A stretch of DNA of 64,000 nucleotides from Bos javanicus (taxonomy: Eukaryota; Chordata; Mammalia; Artiodactyla; Bovidae): assembly GCF_032452875.1 (NCBI RefSeq), contig NW_026893855.1, forward strand, positions 1 through 64,000, given 5' to 3'. Of this stretch, positions 25,994-41,006 are shown in pieces. A program made the translations under genes and the position numbers. Numbering within the stretch: the first letter of the stretch is position 1; each line of letters starts with the position of its first letter. The notes under the pieces were generated by a model. It was given only the letters and a program-made list of their open reading frames with translations, did not search any database and was not told where the DNA came from.

Positions 25994-27465
25994 GCCTCTG
26001 GAGGCAATAAACAAAGAGCTGAGTAGGCACGAATCAGTCAGCAGGCAATAATCATGGAACTCAGCTGTGAGGAATCATGCTGCTCAGCTGGCAATAATCA
26101 AGCAGCTGAGCAGGCAGGAATTACGCAGCACAGCTGGCAATTGTCAAGCAGATGACAGGCAGGAATCGTGCAGCTCAGCTGGCAATTGTCAAGCAGATGA
26201 GCAGACAGTAATCACGCAGCTCAGCAGGCCCAGATCACGTGACTGAGCATGCACTGTTCACGTGGCTGATCATACACTGATCACGTGATTGATCATGCAC
26301 TGATCACTTGGATATCATGCACTGATCACGTGGCTGATCATACACTGTTCACGTGTCTGACCATGCACTGATCACGTGGCTGATCATACACTGCTCACGT
26401 AACTGATAATGCACTTATCACGTGGCTATCATGCACTGAATACGTGGCTGAACATGCACTGTTCACGTGGCTGATCACACACCTGTCACGTGACATATCA
26501 TGCACTGATCACCTGGAACTCATGCACTGATCACGTGGCTGATCATACTCTGCTCACGAAACTCATCATGCACACATCACGTGGCTATCATGCACTGCTC
26601 ACGTGGTTCGTCATGGAATGATCACGCTACCATATACTGGTCACGTGACTGATCATGCACAGATCACGTAAATGATCATGCACTGTTCACGTGACTGATC
26701 ATGTACTGATCACGTGACTGATCATGCACTGATCACGTGGCTATCATGCTCTGCTCACGTGGCTGATCATGCAACGATCACGTAGCAACCATGTAGTGGT
26801 CACTGATCATCATGATCATCATGTGATCCGTGATCACGTGATCACTGATCACGTGACTGATCATGAAGTGATCACGTGGCTATCCTGCACTGATCACGTG
26901 GATATCATGCACTGATCACGTGGCTGATCACACACGTATCACCTGACTGATCATGCACTGATCACGTGGCTATCATGCACTGCTCACGTGGCTGATCATG
27001 CGATGATCACGCAACTACCATGGACTGGTCACATGACTGATCATGCACTGATCACGTGACTGATCATGCAGTGATCACGTGGCTGTCATGCACTACTCAC
27101 GTGGCTGATCATGCAATGATCATGTAGCTACCATGTACAGGTCACGTGAATGATCATACACCCATCAGGTGACTGATCATGCACTGATCACGTGGCTATC
27201 ATGCACTGATCACTAGACTGATCATGCACTGATCACGTCTATATCATGCACTGATCACATGACTGCCCATGCACTGGTCACGTGGATGATCATACACTAA
27301 TCATGTGACAGATCATGCACTGATCACGTGGCTGATCATGCACTGACACTGTGACTGAGCATGGACTGATCACATGACTATCGTGTAGTGATCACGTGAC
27401 TTAATGGCGCTGATCATGTGACTGATCATGCACTGATCATGTTTGCTATCATACACTGATCATGT
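25994..27465 (+). repeat. Satellite unit U18, 1472 bp, short
   Basis: 69 bp short: three bases lost in m18 (ATCACGCTACC near 26627) and the rest at 26801-26860. G allele in B7, C allele in m22 and a private G near 27022 (CCATGGACTGG). Confidence 0.95.
26801..26860 (+). repeat. Scrambled segment in U18 (m26-m31)
   Basis: About 60 bp of GATC/ATCA words (CATGATCATCATGTGATCCG) replace m26-m31 without a clear 23-bp step; the reference order resumes at TCATGAAG (end of m31). Confidence 0.7.
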
Positions 27466-29006
27466 GCCTCTGGAGGCAATAAACAAAGAGCTGAGTAGGC
27501 ACGAATCAGTCAGCAGGCAATAATCATGGAACTCAGCTGTGAGGAATCATGCTGCTCAGCTGGCAATAATCAAGCAGCTGAGCAGGCAGGAATTACGCAG
27601 CACAGCTGACAATTGTCAAGCAGATGACAGGCAGGAATCGTGCAGCTCAGCTGGCAATTGTCAAGCAGATGAGCAGACAGTAATCACGCAGCTCAGCAGG
27701 CCCAGATCACGTGACTGAGCATGCACTGTTCACGTGGCTGATCATACACTGATCACGTGATTGATCATGCACTGATCACTTGGATATCATGCACTGATCA
27801 CGTGGCTGATCATACACTGTTCACGTGTCTGACCATGCACTGATCACGTGGCTGATCATACACTGCTCACGTAACTGATAATGCACTTATCACGTGGCTA
27901 TCATGCACTGAATACGTGGCTGAACATGCACTGTTCACGTGGCTGATCACACACCTGTCACGTGACATATCATGCACTGATCACCTGGAACTCATGCACT
28001 GATCACGTGGCTGATCATACTCTGCTCACGAAACTCATCATGCACACATCACGTGGCTATCATGCACTGCTCACGTGGTTCGTCATGGAATGATCACGAA
28101 GCTACCATATACTGGTCACGTGACTGATCATGCACAGATCACGTAAATGATCATGCACTGTTCACGTGACTGATCATGTACTGATCACGTGACTGATAAT
28201 GCACTGATCACGTGGCTATCATGCTCTGCTCACGTGGCTGATCATGCAACGATCACGTAGCAACCATGTAGTGGTCTCGTGACTGATCATGCACTGATCA
28301 TGTAATTGATCCTGCACTGATCACGTGGCTCATCACGCACTGATCCGGTGGCTGATCACACACGTATCACGTGACTGGTCATGTACAGATCCCGTGACTA
28401 ATCATGAAGTGATCACGTGGCTATCCTGCACTGATCACGTGGATATCATGCACTGATCACGTGGCTGATCACACACGTATCACCTGACTGATCATGCACT
28501 GATCACGTGGCTATCATGCACTGCTCACGTGGCTGATCATGCGATGATCACGCAACTACCATGTACTGGTCACATGACTGATCATGCACTGATCACGTGA
28601 CTGATCATGCAGTGATCACGTGGCTGTCATGCACTACTCACGTGGCTGATCATGCAATGATCATGTAGCTACCATGTACAGGTCACGTGAATGATCATAC
28701 ACCCATCAGGTGACTGATCATGCACTGATCACGTGGCTATCATGCACTGATCACTAGACTGATCATGCACTGATCACGTCTATATCATGCACTGATCACA
28801 TGACTGCCCATGCACTGGTCACGTGGATGATCATACACTAATCATGTGACAGATCATGCACTGATCACGTGGCTGATCATGCACTGACACTGTGACTGAG
28901 CATGGACTGATCACATGACTATCGTGTAGTGATCACGTGACTTAATGGCGCTGATCATGTGACTGATCATGCACTGATCATGTTTGCTATCATACACTGA
29001 TCATGT
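27466..29006 (+). repeat. Satellite unit U19, 1541 bp
   Basis: Modal length, no private change noticed. Confidence 0.97.
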
Positions 29007-30547
29007 GCCTCTGGAGGCAATAAACAAAGAGCTGAGTAGGCACGAATCAGTCAGCAGGCAATAATCATGGAACTCAGCTGTGAGGAATCATGCTGCTCAG
29101 CTGGCAATAATCAAGCAGCTGAGCAGGCAGGAATTACGCAGCACAGCTGGCAATTGTCAAGCAGATGACAGGCAGGAATCGTGCAGCTCAGCTGGCAATT
29201 GTCAAGCAGATGAGCAGACAGTAATCACGCAGCTCAGCAGGCCCAGATCACGTGACTGAGCATGCACTGTTCACGTGGCTGATCATACACTGATCACGTG
29301 ATTGATCATGCACTGATCACTTGGATATCATGCACTGATCACGTGGCTGATCATACACTGTTCACGTGTCTGACCATGCACTGATCACGTGGCTGATCAT
29401 ACACTGCTCACGTAACTGATAATGCACTTATCACGTGGCTATCATGCACTGAATACGTGGCTGAACATGCACTGTTCACGTGGCTGATCACACACCTGTC
29501 ACGTGACATATCATGCACTGATCACCTGGAACTCATGCACTGATCACGTGGCTGATCATACTCTGCTCACGAAACTCATCATGCACACATCACGTGGCTA
29601 TCATGCACTGCTCACGTGGTTCGTCATGGAATGATCACGAAGCTACCATATACTGGTCACGTGACTGATCATGCACAGATCACGTAAATGATCATGCACT
29701 GTTCACGTGACTGATCATGTACTGATCACGTGACTGATCATGCACTGATCACGTGGCTATCATGCTCTGCTCACGTGGCTGATCATGCAACGATCACGTA
29801 GCAACCATGTAGTGGTCTCGTGACTGATCATGCACTGATCATGTAATTGATCCTGCACTGATCACGTGGCTCATCACGCACTGATCCGGTGGCTGATCAC
29901 ACACGTATCACGTGACTGGTCATGTACAGATCCCGTGACTAATCATGAAGTGATCACGTGGCTATCCTGCACTGATCACGTGGATATCATGCACTGATCA
30001 CGTGGCTGATCACACACGTATCACCTGACTGATCATGCACTGATCACGTGGCTATCATGCACTGCTCACGTGGCTGATCATGCGATGATCACGCAACTAC
30101 CATGTACTGGTCACATGACTGATCATGCACTGATCACGTGACTGATCATGCAGTGATCACGTGGCTGTCATGCACTACTCACGTGGCTGATCATGCAATG
30201 ATCATGTAGCTACCATGTACAGGTCACGTGAATGATCATACACCCATCAGGTGACTGATCATGCACTGATCACGTGGCTATCATGCACTGATCACTAGAC
30301 TGATCATGCACTGATCACGTCTATATCATGCACTGATCACATGACTGCCCATGCACTGGTCACGTGGATGATCATACACTAATCATGTGACAGATCATGC
30401 ACTGATCACGTGGCTGATCATGCACTGACACTGTGACTGAGCATGGACTGATCACATGACTATCATGTAGTGATCACGTGACTTAATGGCGCTGATCATG
30501 TGACTGATCATGCACTGATCATGTTTGCTATCATACACTGATCATGT
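29007..30547 (+). repeat. Satellite unit U20, 1541 bp
   Basis: Modal length. G allele in B7, C allele in m22 and marker allele A at 30465. Confidence 0.97.
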
Positions 30548-31934
30548 GCCTCTGGAGGCAATAAACAAAGAGCTGAGTAGGCACGAATCAGTCAGCAGGC
30601 AATAATCATGGAACTCAGCTGTGAGGAATCATGCTGCTCAGCTGGCAATAATCAAGCAGCTGAGCAGGCAGGAATTACGCAGCACAGCTGACAATTGTCA
30701 AGCAGATGACAGGCAGGAATCGTGCAGCTCAGCTGGCAATTGTCAAGCAGATGAGCAGACAGTAATCACGCAGCTCAGCAGGCCCAGATCACGTGACTGA
30801 GCATGCACTGTTCACGTGGCTGATCATACACTGATCACGTGATTGATCATGCACTGATCACTTGGATATCATGCACTGATCACGTGGCTGATCATACACT
30901 GTTCACGTGTCTGACCATGCACTGATCACGTGGCTGATCATACACTGCTCACGTAACTGATAATGCACTGATCACGTGGCTATCATGCACTGAATACGTG
31001 GCTGAACATGCACTGTTCACGTGGCTGATCACACACCTGTCACGTGACATATCATGCACTGATCACCTGGAACTCATGCACTGATCACGTGGCTGATCAT
31101 ACTCTGCTCACGAAACTCATCATGCACACATCACGTGGCTATCATGCACTGCTCACGTGGTTCGTCATGGAATGATCACGAAGCTACCATATACTGGTCA
31201 CGTGACTGATCATGCACAGATCACGTAAATGATCATGCACTGATCACGTGGCTGATCACCTGATCATGCAATCACGTGACTGATCATGCACTGATCACGT
31301 GACTGATCATGCACTGATCACGTGACTGATCATGCACTGATCACGTGGCTATCCTGCACTGATCACGTGGATATCATGCACTGATCACGTGGCTGATCAC
31401 ACACGTATCACCTGACTGATCATGCACTGATCACGTGGCTATCATGCACTGCTCACGTGGCTGATCATGCGATGATCACGCAACTACCATGTACTGGTCA
31501 CATGACTGATCATGCACTGATCACGTGACTGATCATGCAGTGATCACGTGGCTGTCATGCACTACTCACGTGGCTGATCATGCAATGATCATGTAGCTAC
31601 CATGTACAGGTCACGTGAATGATCATACACCCATCAGGTGACTGATCATGCACTGATCACGTGGCTATCATGCACTGATCACTAGACTGATCATGCACTG
31701 ATCACGTCTATATCATGCACTGATCACATGACTGCCCATGCACTGGTCACGTGGATGATCATACACTAATCATGTGACAGATCATGCACTGATCACGTGG
31801 CTGATCATGCACTGACACTGTGACTGAGCATGGACTGATCACATGACTATCGTGTAGTGATCACGTGACTTAATGGCGCTGATCATGTGACTGATCATGC
31901 ACTGATCATGTTTGCTATCATACACTGATCATGT
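30548..31934 (+). repeat. Satellite unit U21, 1387 bp, short
   Basis: m21-m31 (251 bp in the reference) are replaced by 97 bp, which explains the whole 154-bp deficit. m9 has the G allele at 30970 (GCACTGATCACG). Confidence 0.95.
31241..31337 (+). repeat. Consensus-like tandem 23-mers replacing m21-m31 in U21
   Basis: After a short irregular start (GGCTGATCACCTGATCATGC) the segment holds identical consecutive copies of TGATCACGTGA + CTGATCATGCAC. The unit-specific variants of m21-m31 are gone. It looks either freshly homogenised at monomer level or collapsed to a consensus during assembly. Confidence 0.75.
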
Positions 31935-33475
31935 GCCTCTGGAGGCAATAAACAAAGAGCTGAGTAGGCACGAATCAGTCAGCAGGCAATAATCATGGAA
32001 CTCAGCTGTGAGGAATCATGCTGCTCAGCTGGCAATAATCAAGCAGCTGAGCAGGCAGGAATTACGCAGCACAGCTGACAATTGTCAAGCAGATGACAGG
32101 CAGGAATCGTGCAGCTCAGCTGGCAATTGTCAAGCAGATGAGCAGACAGTAATCACGCAGCTCAGCAGGCCCAGATCACGTGACTGAGCATGCACTGTTC
32201 ACGTGGCTGATCATACACTGATCACGTGATTGATCATGCACTGATCACTTGGATATCATGCACTGATCACGTGGCTGATCATACACTGTTCACGTGTCTG
32301 ACCATGCACTGATCACGTGGCTGATCATACACTGCTCACGTAACTGATAATGCACTTATCACGTGGCTATCATGCACTGAATACGTGGCTGAACATGCAC
32401 TGTTCACGTGGCTGATCACACACCTGTCACGTGACATATCATGCACTGATCACCTGGAACTCATGCACTGATCACGTGGCTGATCATACTCTGCTCACGA
32501 AACTCATCATGCACACATCACGTGGCTATCATGCACTGCTCACGTGGTTCGTCATGGAATGATCACGAAGCTACCATATACTGGTCACGTGACTGATCAT
32601 GCACAGATCACGTAAATGATCATGCACTGTTCACGTGACTGATCATGTACTGATCACGTGACTGATCATGCACTGATCACGTGGCTATCATGCTCTGCTC
32701 ACGTGGCTGATCATGCAACGATCACGTAGCAACCATGTAGTGGTCTCGTGACTGATCATGCACTGATCATGTAATTGATCCTGCACTGATCACGTGGCTC
32801 ATCACGCACTGATCCGGTGGCTGATCACACACGTATCACGTGACTGGTCATGTACAGATCCCGTGACTAATCATGAAGTGATCACGTGGCTATCCTGCAC
32901 TGATCACGTGGATATCATGCACTGATCACGTGGCTGATCACACACGTATCACCTGACTGATCATGCACTGATCACGTGGCTATCATGCACTGCTCACGTG
33001 GCTGATCATGCGATGATCACGCAACTACCATGTACTGGTCACATGACTGATCATGCACTGATCACGTGACTGATCATGCAGTGATCACGTGGCTGTCATG
33101 CACTACTCACGTGGCTGATCATGCAATGATCATGTAGCTACCATGTACAGGTCACGTGAATGATCATACACCCATCAGGTGACTGATCATGCACTGATCA
33201 CGTGGCTATCATGCACTGATCACTAGACTGATCATGCACTGATCACGTCTATATCATGCACTGATCACATGACTGCCCATGCACTGGTCACGTGGATGAT
33301 CATACACTAATCATGTGACAGATCATGCACTGATCACGTGGCTGATCATGCACTGACACTGTGACTGAGCATGGACTGATCACATGACTATCGTGTAGTG
33401 ATCACGTGACTTAATGGCGCTGATCATGTGACTGATCATGCACTGATCATGTTTGCTATCATACACTGATCATGT
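31935..33475 (+). repeat. Satellite unit U22, 1541 bp
   Basis: Modal length; C allele in m22. Confidence 0.97.
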
Positions 33476-35014
33476 GCCTCTGGAGGCAATAAACAAAGAG
33501 CTGAGTAGGCACGAATCAGTCAGCAGGCAATAATCATGGAACTCAGCTGTGAGGAATCATGCTGCTCAGCTGGCAATAATCAAGCAGCTGAGCAGGCAGG
33601 AATTACGCAGCACAGCTGACAATTGTCAAGCAGATGACAGGCAGGAATCGTGCAGCTCAGCTGGCAATTGTCAAGCAGATGAGCAGACAGTAATCACGCA
33701 GCTCAGCAGGCCCAGATCACGTGACTGAGCATGCACTGTTCACGTGGCTGATCATACACTGATCACGTGATTGATCATGCACTGATCACTTGGATATCAT
33801 GCACTGATCACGTGGCTGATCATACACTGTTCACGTGTCTGACCATGCACTGATCACGTGGCTGATCATACACTGCTCACGTAACTGATAATGCACTTAT
33901 CACGTGGCTATCATGCACTGATACGTGGCTGAACATGCACTGTTCACGTGGCTGATCACACACCTGTCACGTGACATATCATGCACTGATCACCTGGAAC
34001 TCATGCACTGATCACGTGGCTGATCATACTCTGCTCACGAAACTCATCATGCACACATCACGTGGCTATCATGCACTGCTCACGTGGTTCGTCATGGAAT
34101 GATCACGAAGCTACCATATACTGGTCACGTGACTGATCATGCACAGATCACGTAAATGATCATGCACTGTTCACGTGACTGATCATGTACTGATCACGTG
34201 ACTGATCATGCACTGATCACGTGGCTATCATGCTCTGCTCACGTGGCTGATCATGCAACGATCACGTAGCAACCATGTAGTGGTCTCGTGACTGATCATG
34301 CACTGATCATGTAATTGATCCTGCACTGATCACGTGGCTCATCACGCACTGATCCGTGGCTGATCACACACGTATCACGTGACTGGTCATGTACAGATCC
34401 CGTGACTAATCATGAAGTGATCACGTGGCTATCATGCACTGATCACGTGGATATCATGCACTGATCACGTGGCTGATCACACACGTATCACCTGACTGAT
34501 CATGCACTGATCACGTGGCTATCATGCACTGCTCACGTGGCTGATCATGCGATGATCACGCAACTACCATGTACTGGTCACATGACTGATCATGCACTGA
34601 TCACGTGACTGATCATGCAGTGATCACGTGGCTGTCATGCACTACTCACGTGGCTGATCATGCAATGATCATGTAGCTACCATGTACAGGTCACGTGAAT
34701 GATCATACACCCATCAGGTGACTGATCATGCACTGATCACGTGGCTATCATGCACTGATCACTAGACTGATCATGCACTGATCACGTCTATATCATGCAC
34801 TGATCACATGACTGCCCATGCACTGGTCACGTGGATGATCATACACTAATCATGTGACAGATCATGCACTGATCACGTGGCTGATCATGCACTGACACTG
34901 TGACTGAGCATGGACTGATCACATGACTATCGTGTAGTGATCACGTGACTTAATGGCGCTGATCATGTGACTGATCATGCACTGATCATGTTTGCTATCA
35001 TACACTGATCATGT
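33476..35014 (+). repeat. Satellite unit U23, 1539 bp
   Basis: One A lost in m10 (near 33920) and one G in m29 (near 34354). m32 has the A allele (TATCATGCAC near 34433); C allele in m22. Confidence 0.96.
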
Positions 35015-36553
35015 GCCTCTGGAGGCAATAAACAAAGAGCTGAGTAGGCACGAATCAGTCAGCAGGCAATAATCATGGAACTCAGCTGTGAGGAATCATG
35101 CTGCTCAGCTGGCAATAATCAAGCAGCTGAGCAGGCAGGAATTACGCAGCACAGCTGACAATTGTCAAGCAGATGACAGGCAGGAATCGTGCAGCTCAGC
35201 TGGCAATTGTCAAGCAGATGAGCAGACAGTAATCACGCAGCTCAGCAGGCCCAGATCACGTGACTGAGCATGCACTGTTCACGTGGCTGATCATACACTG
35301 ATCACGTGATTGATCATGCACTGATCACTTGGATATCATGCACTGATCACGTGGCTGATCATACACTGTTCACGTGTCTGACCATGCACTGATCACGTGG
35401 CTGATCATACACTGCTCACGTAACTGATAATGCACTTATCACGTGGCTATCATGCACTGATACGTGGCTGAACATGCACTGTTCACGTGGCTGATCACAC
35501 ACCTGTCACGTGACATATCATGCACTGATCACCTGGAACTCATGCACTGATCACGTGGCTGATCATACTCTGCTCACGAAACTCATCATGCACACATCAC
35601 GTGGCTATCATGCACTGCTCACGTGGTTCGTCATGGAATGATCACGAAGCTACCATATACTGGTCACGTGACTGATCATGCACAGATCACGTAAATGATC
35701 ATGCACTGTTCACGTGACTGATCATGTACTGATCACGTGACTGATCATGCACTGATCACGTGGCTATCATGCTCTGCTCACGTGGCTGATCATGCAACGA
35801 TCACGTAGCAACCATGTAGTGGTCTCGTGACTGATCATGCACTGATCATGTAATTGATCCTGCACTGATCACGTGGCTCATCACGCACTGATCCGTGGCT
35901 GATCACACACGTATCACGTGACTGGTCATGTACAGATCCCGTGACTAATCATGAAGTGATCACGTGGCTATCCTGCACTGATCACGTGGATATCATGCAC
36001 TGATCACGTGGCTGATCACACACGTATCACCTGACTGATCATGCACTGATCACGTGGCTATCATGCACTGCTCACGTGGCTGATCATGCGATGATCACGC
36101 AACTACCATGTACTGGTCACATGACTGATCATGCACTGATCACGTGACTGATCATGCAGTGATCACGTGGCTGTCATGCACTACTCACGTGGCTGATCAT
36201 GCAATGATCATGTAGCTACCATGTACAGGTCACGTGAATGATCATACACCCATCAGGTGACTGATCATGCACTGATCACGTGGCTATCATGCACTGATCA
36301 CTAGACTGATCATGCACTGATCACGTCTATATCATGCACTGATCACATGACTGCCCATGCACTGGTCACGTGGATGATCATACACTAATCATGTGACAGA
36401 TCATGCACTGATCACGTGGCTGATCATGCACTGACACTGTGACTGAGCATGGACTGATCACATGACTATCATGTAGTGATCACGTGACTTAATGGCGCTG
36501 ATCATGTGACTGATCATGCACTGATCATGTTTGCTATCATACACTGATCATGT
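35015..36553 (+). repeat. Satellite unit U24, 1539 bp
   Basis: One A lost in m10 (near 35460) and one G in m29 (near 35893). C allele in m22, marker allele A at 36471. Confidence 0.96.
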
Positions 36554-37924
36554 GCCTCTGGAGGCAATAAACAAAGAGCTGAGTAGGCACGAATCAGTCA
36601 GCAGGCAATAATCATGGAACTCAGCTGTGAGGAATCATGCTGCTCAGCTGGCAATAATCAAGCAGCTGAGCAGGCAGGAATTACGCAGCACAGCTGACAA
36701 TTGTCAAGCAGATGACAGGCAGGAATCGTGCAGCTCAGCTGGCAATTGTCAAGCAGATGAGCAGACAGTAATCACGCAGCTCAGCAGGCCCAGATCACGT
36801 GACTGAGCATGCACTGTTCACGTGGCTGATCATACACTGATCACGTGATTGATCATGCACTGATCACTTGGATATCATGCACTGATCACGTGGCTGATCA
36901 TACACTGTTCACGTGTCTGACCATGCACTGATCACGTGGCTGATCATACACTGCTCACGTAACTGATAATGCACTTATCACGTGGCTATCATGCACTGAA
37001 TACGTGGCTGAACATGCACTGTTCACGTGGCTGATCACACACCTGTCACGTGACATATCATGCACTGATCACCTGGAACTCATGCACTGATCACGTGGCT
37101 GATCATACTCTGCTCACGAAACTCATCATGCACACATCACGTGGCTATCATGCACTGCTCACGTGGTTCGTCATGGAATGATCACTCACCATGCACTGGT
37201 CACGTGACTGATCATGCACTGATCACGTGACTGATCATGCACTGATCACGTGGCTGATCATGCTGATCACGTGGCTGATCACGTGATCACGTGACTGATC
37301 ATGCACGATCACGTGACTGATCATGCACTGATCACGGGGCTATCATGCACTGCTCACGTGGATATCATGCACTGATCACGTGGCTGATCACACACGTATC
37401 ACCTGACTGATCATGCACTGATCACGTGGCTATCATGCACTGCTCACGTGGCTGATCATGCATGATCACGCAACTACCATGTACTGGTCACATGACTGGT
37501 CATGCACTGATCACGTGACTGATCATGCAGTGATCACGTGGCTGTCATGCACTACTCACGTGGCTGATCATGCAATGATCATGTAGCTACCATGTACAGG
37601 TCACGTGAATGATCATACACCCATCAGGTGACTGATCATGCACTGATCACGTGGCTATCCTGCACTGATCACTAGACTGATCATGCACTGATCACGTCTA
37701 TATCATGCACTGATCACATGACTGCCCATGCACTGGTCACGTGGATGATCATACACTAATCATGTGACAGATCATGCACTGATCACGTGGCTGATCATGC
37801 ACTGACACTGTGACTGAGCATGGACTGATCACATGACTATCGTGTAGTGATCACGTGACTTAATGGCGCTGATCATGTGACTGATCATGCACTGATCATG
37901 TTTGCTATCATACACTGATCATGT
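36554..37924 (+). repeat. Satellite unit U25, 1371 bp, shortest
   Basis: 170 bp short, nearly all between m18 and m33 (37186-37353), plus one base near 37462 (GCATGATCACG). m39 reads GACTGGTCATGC and m46 reads TATCCTGCAC (37659), the latter shared only with U28. Confidence 0.95.
37186..37353 (+). repeat. Consensus-like rearranged segment in U25
   Basis: m18 is cut to about 19 bp (ATGATCACTCACCATGCAC). It is followed by near-consensus monomers with partial ones (GATCATGCTGATCACGTGG, CACGTGATCACGTGAC) and a private CACGGGGC near 37335. Confidence 0.7.
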
Positions 37925-39465
37925 GCCTCTGGAGGCAATAAACAAAGAGCTGAGTAGGCACGAATCAGTCAGCAGGCAATAATCATGGAACTCAGCTGTG
38001 AGGAATCATGCTGCTCAGCTGGCAATAATCAAGCAGCTGAGCAGGCAGGAATTACGCAGCACAGCTGACAATTGTCAAGCAGATGACAGGAAGGAATCGT
38101 GCAGCTCAGCTGGCAATTGTCAAGCAGATGAGCAGACAGTAATCACGCAGCTCAGCAGGCCCAGATCACGTGACTGAGCATGCACTGTTCACGTGGCTGA
38201 TCATACACTGATCACGTGATTGATCATGCACTGATCACTTGGATATCATGCACTGATCACGTGGCTGATCATACACTGTTCACGTGTCTGACCATGCACT
38301 GATCACGTGGCTGATCATACACTGTTCACGTAACTGATCATGCACTGATCACGTGGCTATCATGCACTGAATACGTGGCTGAACATGCACTGTTCACGTG
38401 GCTGATCACACACCTGTCACGTGACATATCATGCACTGATCACCTGGAACTCATGCACTGATCACGTGGCTGATCATACTCTGCTCACGAAACTCATCAT
38501 GCACACATCACGTGGCTATCATGCACTGCTCACGTGGTTCGTCATGGAATGATCACGAAGCTACCATATACTGGTCACGTGACTGATCATGCACAGATCA
38601 CGTAAATGATCATGCACTGTTCACGTGACTGATCATGTACTGATCACGTGACTGATAATGCACTGATCACGTGGCTATCATGCTCTGCTCACGTGGCTGA
38701 TCATGCAACGATCACGTAGCAACCATGTAGTGGTCTCGTGACTGATCATGCACTGATCATGTAATTGATCCTGCACTGATCACGTGGCTCATCACGCACT
38801 GATCCGGTGGCTGATCACACACGTATCACGTGACTGGTCATGTACAGATCCCGTGACTAATCATGAAGTGATCACGTGGCTATCCTGCACTGATCACGTG
38901 GATATCATGCACTGATCACGTGGCTGATCACACACGTATCACCTGACTGATCATGCACTGATCACGTGGCTATCATGCACTGCTCACGTGGCTGATCATG
39001 CGATGATCACGCAACTACCATGTACTGGTCACATGACTGATCATGCACTGATCACGTGACTGATCATGCAGTGATCACGTGGCTGTCATGCACTACTCAC
39101 GTGGCTGATCATGCAATGATCATGTAGCTACCATGTACAGGTCACGTGAATGATCATACACCCATCAGGTGACTGATCATGCACTGATCACGTGGCTATC
39201 ATGCACTGATCACTAGACTGATCATGCACTGATCACGTCTATATCATGCACTGATCACATGACTGCCCATGCACTGATCACGTGGATGATCATACACTAA
39301 TCATGTGACAGATCATGCACTGATCACGTGGCTGATCATGCACTGACACTGTGACTGAGCATGGACTGATCACATGACTATCGTGTAGTGATCACGTGAC
39401 TTAATGGCGCTGATCATGTGACTGATCATGCACTGATCATGTTTGCTATCATACACTGATCATGT
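37925..39465 (+). repeat. Satellite unit U26, 1541 bp
   Basis: Linked variants: m8 begins TGTTCACG and has GATCATGC, m9 has the G allele at 38347, and m50 has A (TGATCACGTGGATG near 39278). Private A in B8 near 38091 (ACAGGAAGG). Confidence 0.97.
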
Positions 39466-41006
39466 GCCTCTGGAGGCAATAAACAAAGAGCTGAGTAGGC
39501 ACGAATCAGTCAGCAGGCAATAATCATGGAACTCAGCTGTGAGGAATCATGCTGCTCAGCTGGCAATAATCAAGCAGCTGAGCAGGCAGGAATTACGCAG
39601 CACAGCTGACAATTGTCAAGCAGATGACAGGCAGGAATCGTGCAGCTCAGCTGGCAATTGTCAAGCAGATGAGCAGACAGTAATCACGCAGCTCAGCAGG
39701 CCCAGATCACGTGACTGAGCATGCACTGTTCACGTGGCTGATCATACACTGATCACGTGATTGATCATGCACTGATCACTTGGATATCATGCACTGATCA
39801 CGTGGCTGATCATACACTGTTCACGTGTCTGACCATGCACTGATCACGTGGCTGATCATACACTGCTCACGTAACTGATAATGCACTTATCACGTGGCTA
39901 TCATGCACTGAATACGTGGCTGAACATGCACTGTTCACGTGGCTGATCACACACCTGTCACGTGACATATCATGCACTGATCACCTGGAACTCATGCACT
40001 GATCACGTGGCTGATCATACTCTGCTCACGAAACTCATCATGCACACATCACGTGGCTATCATGCACTGCTCACGTGGTTCGTCATGGAATGATCACGAA
40101 GCTACCATATACTGGTCACGTGACTGATCATGCACAGATCACGTAAATGATCATGCACTGTTCACGTGACTGATCATGTACTGATCACGTGACTGATCAT
40201 GCACTGATCACGTGGCTATCATGCTCTGCTCACGTGGCTGATCATGCAACGATCACGTAGCAACCATGTAGTGGTCTCGTGACTGATCATGCACTGATCA
40301 TGTAATTGATCCTGCACTGATCACGTGGCTCATCACGCACTGATCCGGTGGCTGATCACACACGTATCACGTGACTGGTCATGTACAGATCCCGTGACTA
40401 ATCATGAAGTGATCACGTGGCTATCCTGCACTGATCACGTGGATATCATGCACTGATCACGTGGCTGATCACACACGTATCACCTGACTGATCATGCACT
40501 GATCACGTGGCTATCATGCACTGCTCACGTGGCTGATCATGCGATGATCACGCAACTACCATGTACTGGTCACATGACTGATCATGCACTGATCACGTGA
40601 CTGATCATGCAGTGATCACGTGGCTGTCATGCACTACTCACGTGGCTGATCATGCAATGATCATGTAGCTACCATGTACAGGTCACGTGAATGATCATAC
40701 ACCCATCAGGTGACTGATCATGCACTGATCACGTGGCTATCATGCACTGATCACTAGACTGATCATGCACTGATCACGTCTATATCATGCACTGATCACA
40801 TGACTGCCCATGCACTGGTCACGTGGATGATCATACACTAATCATGTGACAGATCATGCACTGATCACGTGGCTGATCATGCACTGACACTGTGACTGAG
40901 CATGGACTGATCACATGACTATCGTGTAGTGATCACGTGACTTAATGGCGCTGATCATGTGACTGATCATGCACTGATCATGTTTGCTATCATACACTGA
41001 TCATGT
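39466..41006 (+). repeat. Satellite unit U27, 1541 bp
   Basis: Modal length; C allele in m22. Confidence 0.97.

Larger units (their letters stand above)
18246..36471 (+). repeat. Run with four-unit (about 6.1 kb) super-periodicity
   Basis: Within m54 most units read CTATCGTGTAG. The A allele (CTATCATGTAG) appears at 18246, 24374, 30465 and 36471, that is in U12, U16, U20 and U24, every fourth unit, and again at 53098 and 59256 (U35, U39). No other unit has it. This suggests that blocks of four units were once copied together. Confidence 0.7.
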
